64,000 nt of DNA, from assembly GCA_030537355.1 (NCBI GenBank), contig JAUNNF010000003.1:62001-126000 (forward strand), given 5' to 3'. Positions 27,799-36,063 of the stretch are shown piece by piece. The DNA is from Coriobacteriia bacterium. GTDB lineage: Bacteria > Actinomycetota > Coriobacteriia > Coriobacteriales > Eggerthellaceae. How positions within the stretch are numbered: position 1 is the first letter of the stretch; the number at the start of each line of letters is the position of its first letter. The notes under the pieces were generated by a model that was not told where the DNA came from, searched no databases, and was given only the letters and a program-made list of their open reading frames with translations. The position numbers and the translations under genes are program-made.

Positions 27799-28167
27799 TT
27801 AAGCCTTCCAGAGACCGTGAAGATTACAATAGCAATAAACTGCTACTAATTCATCGTTGTCGCATAATCTAAAGCAGCAATTTGGTTTATCTCCTGGAGC
27901 TAGAGTTTTTCTCTGACCACCTAGCTTAGTTTGTATTGCAACCCATTCAATGTAGTGTTCATCTAACATTGGATGATCAGCTTCGCCAATGTTAACGACG
28001 ACTTTGTTGCCTTCTACCCTGTAGACTGGTACATGCTTCTCAACTGCTGCATCAACTGTATTAGCTACAATCTCATCCATAGGTTGACCGCAGCAAATAA
28101 TTGGGACTCCAGTTTCCTTGACCATGGCAACAATCTGGCCACATTTTGCGCATTTGAAAAACTTCAT
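27799..28167 (-). CDS. dfx: Desulfoferrodoxin (superoxide reductase)
   Basis: A 122-residue two-domain superoxide reductase. The N-terminal desulforedoxin centre uses Cys6, Cys9, Cys25 and Cys26. The catalytic iron centre is made by VEKHVPV, ADHPMLDEHYIEW and CNLHGLW, giving the usual four His and one Cys ligands and the EKH motif. It reduces superoxide to peroxide in the cytoplasm without making oxygen. It follows rubrerythrin (18 bases) and perR, forming an oxidative-stress operon. AGGAGGTAC precedes the ATG. Confidence 0.96.
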   Translation of the reverse strand: MKFFKCAKCGQIVAMVKETGVPIICCGQPMDEIVANTVDAAVEKHVPVYRVEGNKVVVNIGEADHPMLDEHYIEWVAIQTKLGGQRKTLAPGDKPNCCFRLCDNDELVAVYCYCNLHGLWKA

Positions 28168-28185
28168 TTTGTACCTCCTTAAATC

Positions 28186-28725
28186 TTAGTAGTTTTCCGG
28201 TGAAATCATAAAATAAGCTTGTGGATGAGCACAAATTGGACAAATCTCAGGAGCTTTATTTCCTACACAGATATGTCCGCACTTGCGGCATTCCCAAACT
28301 TTAACTTCTGACTTCTCAAAGACAGCTTTTGTCTCAACGTTCTCGAGCAGTTTGCGATAGCGCTCCTCGTGACGTTTTTCTACGGCAGCAACGGCACGGA
28401 ATTTTGCAGCCAACTCTGGAAATCCCTCTTTCTCAGCAGTACCAGCAAAATCATCATACATGTCTGTCCACTCAAACATCTCGCCATCAGCAGCAGCTTT
28501 AAGGTTTTGTGGAGTATCTCCAATTCCATCTAACTCCTTGAACCATTGCTTTGCATGTACTTGCTCGTTTGCAGCTGTTTCTAAAAAGATTGCAGCAATT
28601 TGCTCGTAACCTTCTTTTTTTGCAACGCCTGCAAAGTAAGTATACTTATTGCGAGCCTGACTCTCGCCTGCAAAGGCTGCTTCCAAATTTTTCTCTGTCT
28701 GTGTTCCTGCGTACTTGTTTGCCAT
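28186..28725 (-). CDS. rbr: Rubrerythrin
   Basis: A 179-residue rubrerythrin. The ferritin-like diiron domain has E-x-x-x-R-x-x-Y helices ([43 protein letters not shown]), and the C-terminal rubredoxin domain has [10 protein letters not shown] and CPICAHP. It reduces hydrogen peroxide. The start at 28725 is chosen because AAAGGAGG lies directly upstream, inside the end of perR; the longer ORF start is unlikely. It is co-transcribed with perR and dfx. Confidence 0.96.
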   Translation of the reverse strand: MANKYAGTQTEKNLEAAFAGESQARNKYTYFAGVAKKEGYEQIAAIFLETAANEQVHAKQWFKELDGIGDTPQNLKAAADGEMFEWTDMYDDFAGTAEKEGFPELAAKFRAVAAVEKRHEERYRKLLENVETKAVFEKSEVKVWECRKCGHICVGNKAPEICPICAHPQAYFMISPENY

Positions 28726-28736
28726 AATTTCCTCCT

Positions 28737-29087
28737 TTATCTCGACTGGCATTTACTACATACATACTTTAAAGTTAAATCGTATGAATCAAAATCAATA
28801 TCTGTCGACTCCTTTAAAGTTTTAGACAAATTTAAGTCAATATCCTCAATCTTACCACACGTGCTACAAATTATATGTTCGTGATCGCAGGTGGTCTTAT
28901 CAAAGATATCAGGCTGACCTGATACGGGAATTTTTTTTAATTGGTTTTCTGATACAAGATCAGCGAGGATTCTGTAAACGCTTGCATAAGAAACTTTAAT
29001 ACCGGACCTTTTGCATTTCATAAAAACTTCTTCGGCGGTATTATGGCCCTCAGCAATATTCAATATGTTACGCTTTAAGTCAGTCAT
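28737..29087 (-). CDS. perR: Fur-family peroxide repressor, PerR type
   Basis: A 116-residue Fur-family regulator. It has a winged-helix region ([27 protein letters not shown]), the metal/His region [18 protein letters not shown] and a second CxxC (YVCSKCQSR) that completes the structural zinc site. The neighbours rbr and dfx identify a PerR role rather than Fur or Zur. A perfect 7-1-7 palindrome covers its own start codon and transcription start, so it probably represses itself. There is no ribosome site and a leader of only about 8 bases. Confidence 0.9.
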   Translation of the reverse strand: MTDLKRNILNIAEGHNTAEEVFMKCKRSGIKVSYASVYRILADLVSENQLKKIPVSGQPDIFDKTTCDHEHIICSTCGKIEDIDLNLSKTLKESTDIDFDSYDLTLKYVCSKCQSR

Positions 29088-29101
29088 AAGAATGATTCTT
29101 A
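29087..29101 (-). promoter_or_regulatory. PerR/Fur-type operator
   Basis: TAAGAAT-C-ATTCTTA on the minus strand is a perfect 7-1-7 inverted repeat, the spacing known for Per and Fur boxes. It lies between the -10 box and the perR ATG and covers the expected transcription start, ideal for repression of perR-rbr-dfx. Confidence 0.8.
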
Positions 29102-29130
29102 ATCTTACAGGAAAAAATTATAAATGTCAA
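29102..29130 (-). promoter_or_regulatory. Promoter of perR-rbr-dfx
   Basis: On the minus strand, -35 TTGACA (29125-29130) is followed by a 17-base spacer and -10 TAAGAT (29102-29107). The expected start near 29095 leaves a leader of about 8 bases. Confidence 0.85.
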
Positions 29131-29133
29131 TAG

Positions 29134-29646
29134 CTATTTTATTAGCGAGGAAAACTTTGTGTCAGTATCAATAACTTTAATGCGAGGAGATGTACTAAAT
29201 TTGATCTTTGCTGTCTCTACTTGATGAGGGCGCACAACCACAACAGCTCGCTTATATTTGAGTCCAACAAGCAATCTACATGCATAAAAAATACCCTTAT
29301 TCTGCACGAGTTCAAGTGGCCCTAGCTCATCAACAATAACAAAATCCTTAATCTCAATGTGATGGAAATACTCGTTAACTTTATCCATTGCATCAAGATC
29401 AAATTTCCAGTTTTTTGAAAAACCAACTTGTCCGCCACCCACTTTATGATCAGCAAAACGGAAACGCTCGCCTTCAGGCAATAAAACATTATCGATGGCG
29501 ACTTTTTTCTTGCCCTCGAACACGCCAGGAGCCAAAACACCAGTGTAAGTGATACTTTTCTTATCAAGATATTTGACAAATTTTTGGAGGTAAGTAGACT
29601 TCCCGCAACCCCGCTTGCCGGAGAGTATGTATAACTTTTGTTCCAT
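29134..29646 (-). CDS. Nucleoside-triphosphatase, THEP1 family
   Basis: A 170-residue P-loop NTPase of the THEP1 (NTPase_1) family. Walker A is SGKRGCGKST at about residue 9 and the Walker B-like strand is FVIVDELGPLEL. The family hydrolyses ATP and GTP in vitro; its biological role is poorly known. It is divergent from the iron-type ABC importer, with shared regulatory DNA between. Its promoter (TTGTAT, 17 bases, TATAAT) ends six bases before the ATG, so the mRNA is leaderless. Confidence 0.85.
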   Translation of the reverse strand: MEQKLYILSGKRGCGKSTYLQKFVKYLDKKSITYTGVLAPGVFEGKKKVAIDNVLLPEGERFRFADHKVGGGQVGFSKNWKFDLDAMDKVNEYFHHIEIKDFVIVDELGPLELVQNKGIFYACRLLVGLKYKRAVVVVRPHQVETAKIKFSTSPRIKVIDTDTKFSSLIK

Positions 29647-29652
29647 ATTTAT

Positions 29653-29681
29653 ATTATACTACGAAAGCATTAGTGATACAA
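29653..29681 (-). promoter_or_regulatory. Leaderless promoter of THEP1-type NTPase gene
   Basis: Minus strand: -35 TTGTAT (29676-29681), 17-base spacer, -10 TATAAT (29653-29658), six bases, then the ATG. The spacing puts the RNA start at the start codon. Confidence 0.75.
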
Positions 29682-29700
29682 TAAAAACTAAGTTAGTTTT
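29674..29700 (+). promoter_or_regulatory. Extended -10 and palindromic operator before iron-type importer
   Basis: TGATACAAT (29674-29682) is an extended -10 box. The adjacent AAAACTAA-G-TTAGTTTT (29684-29700) is a perfect 8-1-8 palindrome that covers the expected transcription start. TTAG/CTAA half-sites recall metal-dependent DtxR/MntR-family operators, so iron control is a reasonable inference. Confidence 0.65.
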
Positions 29701-29716
29701 GAGTGGGAGGGAAATC

Positions 29717-30760
29717 ATGAAAACTATCATTAGAAGAAGTCTGCTCTTAGCATTTGCATTGTTTGGCTTGTGTTTTCTGTGCGCATGTCAACAGGGTGGA
29801 CAGGCAGACGGAAAAATCCACATCACAGATGTTTTAGGTAAAGAGTTCACTTTTGACCAACCGATATCGAAGGTCGTAAGTACTCACAACCCTACGCTAA
29901 ATCATGTTGTTGTTCTTGGCAATGGTACTTCAAAGTACTTAGCAGGATTTGGCAACAAAGACAAGGCTGATGGTCTCTACAGCAGAATTTTAGATGACTG
30001 GAACGAGCTTACTGTAATTGGGAGCCCTGGTAATCCTGTCAACAAGGAAACCATTATCAAGCTTCACCCTGACCTTGCATTAGTTCCAGAGAACTTATCT
30101 GCGATGGCCGAGAAAGACTATGAAGGTACTGGAGTTGACACATTTATTGCACTTCCTCAGAATGAAAAGCTAGAGACTATTCCAGAAAGTTCTGCTCGCA
30201 TTGCCAAACTTTTTGGTGCTGAGGCAGAAGAACGCTCTAGGACTGTAACTGACGGAAGCACAAAAATTGTGGAAGATGCTTATAACGCAGTTAAAGATGT
30301 TAAGGATAAACCTAGAGTCTTATTCCTAGGTAGCGGTTACAAAGTTGCTACAAGCGACATGATTCAAACACAAATCATAGAGGCAACTGGTGGCCAGAAC
30401 GCAGCAGCTGGTCAGTTTGACAGCGGTTTCTTCGCAAATACAGACGCCGAGACAATCGCAAAGATCAACCCTGATGTAATCTATTATGCAAATTATTCAA
30501 AACACACAAAAGACGAGATAATGAATGATCCTAAATTAGCAAGTACTAATGCTGTTAAATCAGGCAAAGTTTACGAGTTCCCTTGCAAGCTTGAGCCATG
30601 GGATTATCCAACATTCTCAACGGCCTTAGGCATTGCATGGAGTGCCCACACCTTACATCCTGACCTATACAGCAAGGACAAGCTATACAAAAATTGCGAT
30701 GATTTCTATAAGTTGCTCTACAACAAGACATTTACTCCAGAAGAATTAGGTCTTGAGTAA
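29717..30760 (+). CDS. Iron/cobalamin-type ABC transporter substrate-binding lipoprotein
   Basis: A 347-residue lipoprotein. The signal peptide ends in a lipobox LCAC, with Cys24 as the lipidated residue. It is followed by a periplasmic-binding fold of the FepB/BtuF class (ITDVLGKEFTFDQPISKVVS, LALVPENL, INPDVIYYANY). It captures the substrate outside the membrane and delivers it to the FecCD-type permease downstream. Iron-siderophore, haem or cobalamin are candidates; the operator upstream favours iron. The start at 29717 has GGGAGGG before it; an upstream in-frame start would remove the signal peptide position. Confidence 0.88.
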   Translation: MKTIIRRSLLLAFALFGLCFLCACQQGGQADGKIHITDVLGKEFTFDQPISKVVSTHNPTLNHVVVLGNGTSKYLAGFGNKDKADGLYSRILDDWNELTVIGSPGNPVNKETIIKLHPDLALVPENLSAMAEKDYEGTGVDTFIALPQNEKLETIPESSARIAKLFGAEAEERSRTVTDGSTKIVEDAYNAVKDVKDKPRVLFLGSGYKVATSDMIQTQIIEATGGQNAAAGQFDSGFFANTDAETIAKINPDVIYYANYSKHTKDEIMNDPKLASTNAVKSGKVYEFPCKLEPWDYPTFSTALGIAWSAHTLHPDLYSKDKLYKNCDDFYKLLYNKTFTPEELGLE

Positions 30761-31778
30761 ACTTTATAACAAAACACGTTATGGCGGGGTATTTATAGTC
30801 CTCGCCATAATATTAATTGTAGTCACTATTGTGGCACTTTCAATGGGGCATTATTCATACAACCCCATGGATGTTATAAGATCTATTGGAGATTTTATCC
30901 TGGGTAAACCTAGCGCGGACACGTCGATGGACATGGTTATAGTCAATGTGAGGTTACCGAGAATCATTGCTGCAATCGTTATAGGTGCAGCGCTATCACT
31001 CTCAGGTGCTGTATACCAAGGTGTGTTCAGGAATCCACTGGTGTCTCCTGACTTGCTTGGTGTCTCAAACGGCGCTTGTGTCGGTGCTGCTATCGCTATC
31101 ATATTTGGTACTAGCATGATTGCACAGCAAGTTTTTGCCTTTGGTTTTGGTATTTTAGCTGTAGGTATCGCGGTTTTAATACCAAGACTTGTTCGTAATA
31201 CGTCAAATTTGATGCTAGTTCTCGCGGGCATTATCACAAGCGGTTTCTTCTCATCTATTATGGCGCTGCTTAAATTTACAGCTAGCGAAGATAAGGAATT
31301 GGCTTCCATTGTGTATTGGCAAATGGGTTCACTCACTAAAATCGGATTTGGTGATCTTGGTGCAATTCTTCCAATTGTGGTTTTGTGTACAATAGTTCTA
31401 CTCGCTCTTTCCTGGAGGCTTAACATTCTTTCATTTGGCGAGGTCGAGGCACAAACCCTCGGCATGAACGTTAAACGCATGCGAGGCATCATCATAGTTT
31501 GTGCTAGTGCGCTAACCGCTGGATGCGTCTGCATATCAGGTACAATCGGCTGGATTGGGCTTGTAATTCCTCACTTAGCAAGGTTGCTCGTTGGCAGCGA
31601 CCATCGCAAGATGTTGCCAATTACAATATTATTAGGATCAACATTTTTACTAGTTGTCGATACTGCTTGCCGGACCATCTCAACACTTGACATTCCACTA
31701 TCAGTTTTAACAGGACTTGTAGGAGCTCCGTTTTATGCATGGCTCCTCTGGAGACAAAAGAGCGCCAACCTACTATGA
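30753..31778 (+). CDS. FecCD-family ABC transporter permease
   Basis: A 341-residue permease with about ten membrane segments of the BtuC/FecCD family. Signatures are VRLPRIIAAIVIGAALSLSG, QGVFRNPLVSPDLLGVSNGA and GTIGWIGLVIPHLARLLVG. It starts with TTG at 30753, overlapping the end of the binding-protein gene by 8 bases. The end overlaps the ATPase gene by four (ATGA). It forms the membrane channel of the importer. Confidence 0.93.
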   Translation: MSKLYNKTRYGGVFIVLAIILIVVTIVALSMGHYSYNPMDVIRSIGDFILGKPSADTSMDMVIVNVRLPRIIAAIVIGAALSLSGAVYQGVFRNPLVSPDLLGVSNGACVGAAIAIIFGTSMIAQQVFAFGFGILAVGIAVLIPRLVRNTSNLMLVLAGIITSGFFSSIMALLKFTASEDKELASIVYWQMGSLTKIGFGDLGAILPIVVLCTIVLLALSWRLNILSFGEVEAQTLGMNVKRMRGIIIVCASALTAGCVCISGTIGWIGLVIPHLARLLVGSDHRKMLPITILLGSTFLLVVDTACRTISTLDIPLSVLTGLVGAPFYAWLLWRQKSANLL

Positions 31779-32551
31779 GTAAATGTTTAGAAATACAAGA
31801 CCTTGCCTTTCATTATCAGAACACTGATAATATCTTTGAAGGTATCAACTTTGAACTCCATAATGGTGAAATCTTGAGCCTGCTCGGCCCTAACGGATGT
31901 GGTAAAACTACGCTTTTGAACTGCATTATTGGATTGTGCAAGAACACACATGGCAACATTATAATCAACGGCAAAACTGAACTTACAGGCAAAGAAAAGT
32001 CCCAGGCTTTAGGCTTTGTACCACAAACAATGACCGCAACATTTGACTACAAAGTTATCGATTACGTTGTATGCGGTGTGGCACCATATTTAAAGATGTT
32101 TAACCGCCCTGGCAAATGCGAATACGAGCGTGCCTGGGAATCATTAGAGACCATGAAGATTACAGACCTTGCTGAGAAAAGCTATGCACAAATCAGCGGT
32201 GGCGAGCAACAGTTGGTTTCTATCGCGCGTGTACTCACCCAAAAACCTGACTTTATACTGCTTGATGAACCAACGAGCCATCTCGACTTTGGAAACATCG
32301 TACGAACTTTAAAGATTATCAAAAGTATGTCTGACAAAGGTTTTGGAATTATCATGACCACACATAATCCTGATCATGCTCTTATGATGGGAGGCAGCAC
32401 GCTTATTATGAAGGACTGCGGCAACTTCAAGTTTGGCAACACTAAACAAATTGTTACGCAAGACTCGCTACGTGATTTGTATGGAATTGACCTTTATTTG
32501 GAAGAATCATTGAACGCGCAGAGATTAACTTGTGTGGCGCCTAAGCTTTAA
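31775..32551 (+). CDS. FecE/BtuD-type ABC transporter ATP-binding protein
   Basis: A 258-residue ABC ATPase with Walker A GPNGCGKTT, signature ISGGEQQLVSIARV, Walker B FILLDEPTSHLD and a switch His in MTTHNPDHA. I place the start at 31775 (MSKCLEIQD), which overlaps the permease stop as ATGA, rather than at an upstream in-frame ATG. It powers the importer. Its last 27 bases overlap the convergent RelB-like gene. Confidence 0.93.
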   Translation: MSKCLEIQDLAFHYQNTDNIFEGINFELHNGEILSLLGPNGCGKTTLLNCIIGLCKNTHGNIIINGKTELTGKEKSQALGFVPQTMTATFDYKVIDYVVCGVAPYLKMFNRPGKCEYERAWESLETMKITDLAEKSYAQISGGEQQLVSIARVLTQKPDFILLDEPTSHLDFGNIVRTLKIIKSMSDKGFGIIMTTHNPDHALMMGGSTLIMKDCGNFKFGNTKQIVTQDSLRDLYGIDLYLEESLNAQRLTCVAPKL

Positions 32552-32863
32552 TTGTTTTTTATCTATCTCGTCTAAATGCTCAAATAATTCTTCTACAGTA
32601 TAAGTCTCACCGCGCTCATACTGCTTCTGAGATTCCTCTAATGACTCCAACAACTCTTCATCAGTTAAATCGTCCAGTGCAACTGGCTTTGTTACAGTAG
32701 TAAGTTTTACAGGAATTTCTCTGTTTCTGACTGCACTTTTCATAATCATATTAAGAGCAGAGGACACAGATAAACCGAGGTCGTTACATAATTCAGAAAA
32801 GGTTCTTTTTGTTTCTTCGTCAGATCTAATGTTGATTGAAATTGTTTTTGCTGCCGTTGACAT
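32525..32863 (-). CDS. RelB/DinJ-family antitoxin, no toxin gene adjacent
   Basis: A 112-residue protein with a ribbon-helix-helix N terminus (KTISINIRSDEETKRTFSELCNDLGLSVSSALNMIM), the RelB/DinJ signature. The C-terminal half is acidic and would wrap a toxin. The usual RelE or YafQ toxin gene should follow, but the downstream sequence is the oppositely oriented ATPase gene, so the antitoxin stands alone. AAGGAGA precedes the ATG, and a spaced inverted repeat upstream looks like an autoregulatory operator. Orphan antitoxins may be relics or may regulate another toxin. Confidence 0.82.
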   Translation of the reverse strand: MSTAAKTISINIRSDEETKRTFSELCNDLGLSVSSALNMIMKSAVRNREIPVKLTTVTKPVALDDLTDEELLESLEESQKQYERGETYTVEELFEHLDEIDKKQLKLRRHTS

Positions 32864-32874
32864 GTTATCTCCTT

Positions 32875-32908
32875 TTGTATATCAAAATTATATACATATT
32901 ATATACAA
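32875..32908 (-). promoter_or_regulatory. Spaced inverted repeat upstream of RelB-like gene
   Basis: TTGTATAT (32875-32882) and ATATACAA (32901-32908) form an 8 bp inverted repeat around an AT-rich stretch with TATAAT-like sequences. The position just ahead of the ribosome site suits antitoxin autoregulation. Confidence 0.5.
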
Positions 32909-32922
32909 ATGGATTATTTTTG

Positions 32923-33603
32923 TCAACTCAGTTCCATAACTTCAAAACTTGATGTCCTCATGTCAACCATTAAGATTTTATTGCGAAGTACATCTTTATG
33001 ACCTAACAACACTTTAACAGCTTCTGCTGCTTGAATACTAGCAACAGTGGCTGCAGTAAAAACGAGGTTACCTTCAGTCTCCTTTTGGTCAGTGCCATCC
33101 TCCATTGAACCATAAATGTCTACAAACGAAACATCACCTGGGAAGATCGTGCTAACTTGCCCATACCATCCAGCTATAGCACCATAGATGATAGGCATTT
33201 CCTTGCATGCATTTGCGAGCCAGAATCTATCTTTAAAATTGTCAAGGCAGTCGATAACTAAGTCATGGTTAGAAACTAAATCTTTAGCATTTGCTCTAGT
33301 CAATCTATCTTTGATAGCGTTGAGTTTAACATCAGGATTAATTAATGTAACCCTCTCTTTGGTAACATCAACTTTAGACTTGCCTAAATTTTCTGTTGTT
33401 GAGAATGCCTGTCTGTTTAAATTGCTTTCTTCAAAAACATCACAGTCAATAACAGTGATATTCAAAACTCCAATGCGAGCTAGTTCCTCAACAACATAGC
33501 CACCAAGACCACCACAGCCAACTACACAAACGCATTTGCTGTGCAGTTGGTTGCATTCGTCTTCGGTCAAAGCGTTTGTATTTCTGATATAACGCTTAAG
33601 CAT
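32923..33603 (-). CDS. MoeB/ThiF/HesA-family adenylyltransferase
   Basis: An E1-like enzyme of 226 residues from the chosen ATG (MLKRYIRNTNALTEDE). It has the ATP loop GCGGLGGYV, the FEESNLNRQAF motif, and IDCLDNFKDRF. It lacks the CxxC zinc pairs seen in E. coli MoeB. The family adenylates the C-terminal GG of small ubiquitin-like sulfur carriers. It is the last gene of the aldehyde oxidoreductase operon, which also encodes a MoaD-like protein ending GG, so it most likely activates that carrier for pterin cofactor synthesis. It overlaps the preceding gene by 8 bases. Confidence 0.87.
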   Translation of the reverse strand: MLKRYIRNTNALTEDECNQLHSKCVCVVGCGGLGGYVVEELARIGVLNITVIDCDVFEESNLNRQAFSTTENLGKSKVDVTKERVTLINPDVKLNAIKDRLTRANAKDLVSNHDLVIDCLDNFKDRFWLANACKEMPIIYGAIAGWYGQVSTIFPGDVSFVDIYGSMEDGTDQKETEGNLVFTAATVASIQAAEAVKVLLGHKDVLRNKILMVDMRTSSFEVMELS

Positions 33604-34297
33604 TAGTATAAGTTTTGCGGAAATCTTCAGCAACCTGTGCTTTCTTGCAAGCATCACACAAAGACTCGCCATTTAATTCTTCTGGAGTACCGATTACTTT
33701 GCCACACTCCTCACACTTCATGAGCTTAAACTTTTTATTCCAGATAGTGCGAGTATTAGCTGTTTCCTTAAACTCAATTGCCCCTGTTGGACAAACATTA
33801 GCGCAGCTCAAGCAACCAATGCAGGAAACAGATGGATTACCGTAAGGAGTGTTCACTTCCTTTTCTGTACCGCGATTAACTGTGCTTATTGCTCCCGATC
33901 CTAGAGAATCGCAAGCCTGAACACAAAGTCCACAAAGTATGCATTTGCCTGAATCAAGTGACACTAACCTGTCAAAACCCTCAGGCATCTCAAGGTCTGA
34001 TTCTGGTGCACGTTTCTTCAACAGTGCATAAATTACTTTTCTCTCTTCCAAAATCTTCTTCGATTTAGTACGAACAATGCAGTCACGCTCAACAGGATAA
34101 ACGCAAGAAGTCACAATCTTGGTCCTACCGTTAATCTCGACCTCGACAATACAGATTCTGCAGCATGACCTACGATCTTCAAAACCATCATGTCTACAAA
34201 GAACTGGAATAAAAATCCCGTTACGCTTTGCAACATCGTAGAGATATTCGCCCTTTTCACATGTACATTTTTTACCGTCTATTTTTACATTAATCAT
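33596..34297 (-). CDS. NuoG/HndD N-terminal-like Fe-S subunit (BfuA-like)
   Basis: A 233-residue iron-sulfur protein. It begins with a [2Fe-2S] plant-type ferredoxin domain (CRHDG, SCCRICIVEV, TSCVYP), then has two [4Fe-4S] motifs (CILCGLCVQACD and CIGCLSCANVCP) and ends in a rubredoxin- or zinc-ribbon-like pair (CEECG, CDACKK). It corresponds to the N-terminal electron-entry part of NuoG or HndD without a catalytic domain. With the NuoE- and NuoF-like genes next to it, it forms an NADH/ferredoxin module like the Bfu modules of bifurcating oxidoreductases. Confidence 0.88.
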   Translation of the reverse strand: MINVKIDGKKCTCEKGEYLYDVAKRNGIFIPVLCRHDGFEDRRSCCRICIVEVEINGRTKIVTSCVYPVERDCIVRTKSKKILEERKVIYALLKKRAPESDLEMPEGFDRLVSLDSGKCILCGLCVQACDSLGSGAISTVNRGTEKEVNTPYGNPSVSCIGCLSCANVCPTGAIEFKETANTRTIWNKKFKLMKCEECGKVIGTPEELNGESLCDACKKAQVAEDFRKTYTNA

Positions 34298-34299
34298 GA

Positions 34300-36063
34300 T
34301 TATCTCCCCTTTGTCTCAATAGCGTCGAATCTGCAAGCTTCTCTACATGAACCACATGAGATGCACTTCTTAGTATTAATTTTATGAGGCAATTTAGGTT
34401 TGCCTTTAATTGCGTCAGTTGGGCAAGCGCGAGAACAAGCACAACATCCACGACACTTATCTTTATTGACTACAAATTTTGTTAATTTTGGACAAACGCC
34501 AGCTGGACATCTGTGCTCTTTGATATGAGCTACATATTCTGAGCGGAAGTATTTAATAGTTGAAAGTACAGGATTAGATGCAGATTTACCAAGCGCACAA
34601 AGCGAAGCATCTTGCATCATATTCCCTATGCGCTTAAGCATCTCAATGTCTTCCATCTCACCTTTGCCCTCGCAAATACGAGTTAAAATCTCTCTCATTT
34701 GACGAAGTCCCTCGCGGCAAGGAGTACATTTACCGCAAGATTCCTCGCATAAGAAATCTACATAATATCTTGCAACCTCAACCATACAAGATCTATCATC
34801 CATAACAATCATGCCGCCTGAACCCATCATGGCTCCATGTTCTGATAATGTGTCAAAATCAACTGGTAAATCTAGGAGCTTTTCAGGAATACATCCACCA
34901 GAAGGACCCCCAGTTTGTACTGCCTTAAATGGTCTATCACCGATTATTCCTCCACCGATATCATAGATTAAAGTTCTAAGCGTTGTGCCCATTGGAACCT
35001 CAACGAGACCAGTACTTTTAACCTTGCCTACCATTGCAAAAACTTTAGTCTTAGTGTACTTTTTTCCACCATCTTTTAAAATTACAGGGATAGAAGCTAA
35101 GGTCTCAACGTTATTTAATACTGTAGGCTGATCCCAAAGACCACGTTGCACTGATCTGATGTATTTAGCTCTTGGTTCACCAACACGGCCTTCAATTGAG
35201 GCCATAAGTGCTGTAGACTCGCCACATACAAACGCGCCTCCACCTCTAACAATTTCAAGTTCAAGTTTTTTACCAGAACCTAGAATATTTTTGCCGAGTA
35301 TTTTTTTACGCTTACAATCATCGATTGCTTTTTGAATACGCTGGCGAGCAAGCGCATACTCGTCTCTAATATATAGATATCCTTTTTCTGCACCAATGGC
35401 TAGAGCACCAATAATCATTCCTTCAATTACAGAATGAGGACATCCTTCCATGGTCGACCTATCCATAAATGCACCAGGATCACCTTCGTCGCCGTTGCAT
35501 ACAATATATTTAGGAAAATTATCATAACCAGCAGCTGTCCTCCATTTAATTGCAGTTGGAAATCCGGCTCCTCCCTTTCCCCGCAGGCCACTAATTTCCA
35601 CTTGTTTGATAATATCTTCTGGCTTCATTTTTAAAGCCTTTTTCAAGCCCACGTAACCGCCAGCTTCAATATAAGCATCGATGCTTTCTGGATCAATTAT
35701 TCCCATACTAGCAAGAACTAATTTGTGCTGTTTATGATGGAAGGGATTCTCATGCATATGCTCAAAGAATTTTCCATCTTGCCGGTGCAGAAGCCGCTTA
35801 ACTGGCTCTCCTTCTAATGAATCAATAATATCTTTAGCGTCAGTTGTTTTGACTTTATAATATACAGTATCACGTGGAAGCAACCTTACAATTGGACCTC
35901 TTGCGCACTCTCCAGAACATCCTGACCTCTCAACATGAGCAACAATTTTCACTTTACGTTTTTGGCGTTTAATTTCTTTTTCTAGCGCATCAGCAACTTC
36001 AAGAGAGCCATTAGCAATACATCCAGTTCCGCAACATACGATTATTTTTTCAGTTTTAGCCAT
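34300..36063 (-). CDS. NuoF/HndC-like NAD(P)-binding flavoprotein subunit (BfuB-like)
   Basis: A 587-residue subunit with an N-terminal thioredoxin-like [2Fe-2S] domain (CCGTGCIANGS, ERSGCSGECARG), the FMN/NADH core (GLRGKGGAGFPT, GDEGDPGAFMDR, GGAFVCGESTALMASIEGR), the N3-type cluster CGKCTPCREG and a C-terminal pair of [4Fe-4S] motifs (CRGCCACSRACP and CISCGSCREAC). This is the layout of electron-bifurcating NADH modules in [FeFe]-hydrogenases and tungsten oxidoreductases. It exchanges electrons between NADH and ferredoxin. It sits two bases from the BfuA-like gene. Confidence 0.92.
   Translation of the reverse strand: MAKTEKIIVCCGTGCIANGSLEVADALEKEIKRQKRKVKIVAHVERSGCSGECARGPIVRLLPRDTVYYKVKTTDAKDIIDSLEGEPVKRLLHRQDGKFFEHMHENPFHHKQHKLVLASMGIIDPESIDAYIEAGGYVGLKKALKMKPEDIIKQVEISGLRGKGGAGFPTAIKWRTAAGYDNFPKYIVCNGDEGDPGAFMDRSTMEGCPHSVIEGMIIGALAIGAEKGYLYIRDEYALARQRIQKAIDDCKRKKILGKNILGSGKKLELEIVRGGGAFVCGESTALMASIEGRVGEPRAKYIRSVQRGLWDQPTVLNNVETLASIPVILKDGGKKYTKTKVFAMVGKVKSTGLVEVPMGTTLRTLIYDIGGGIIGDRPFKAVQTGGPSGGCIPEKLLDLPVDFDTLSEHGAMMGSGGMIVMDDRSCMVEVARYYVDFLCEESCGKCTPCREGLRQMREILTRICEGKGEMEDIEMLKRIGNMMQDASLCALGKSASNPVLSTIKYFRSEYVAHIKEHRCPAGVCPKLTKFVVNKDKCRGCCACSRACPTDAIKGKPKLPHKINTKKCISCGSCREACRFDAIETKGR

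Noticed and set aside
30851-31534. A 227-codon minus-strand ORF
   Set aside because: It is a shadow of the FecCD permease gene with no recognisable features.
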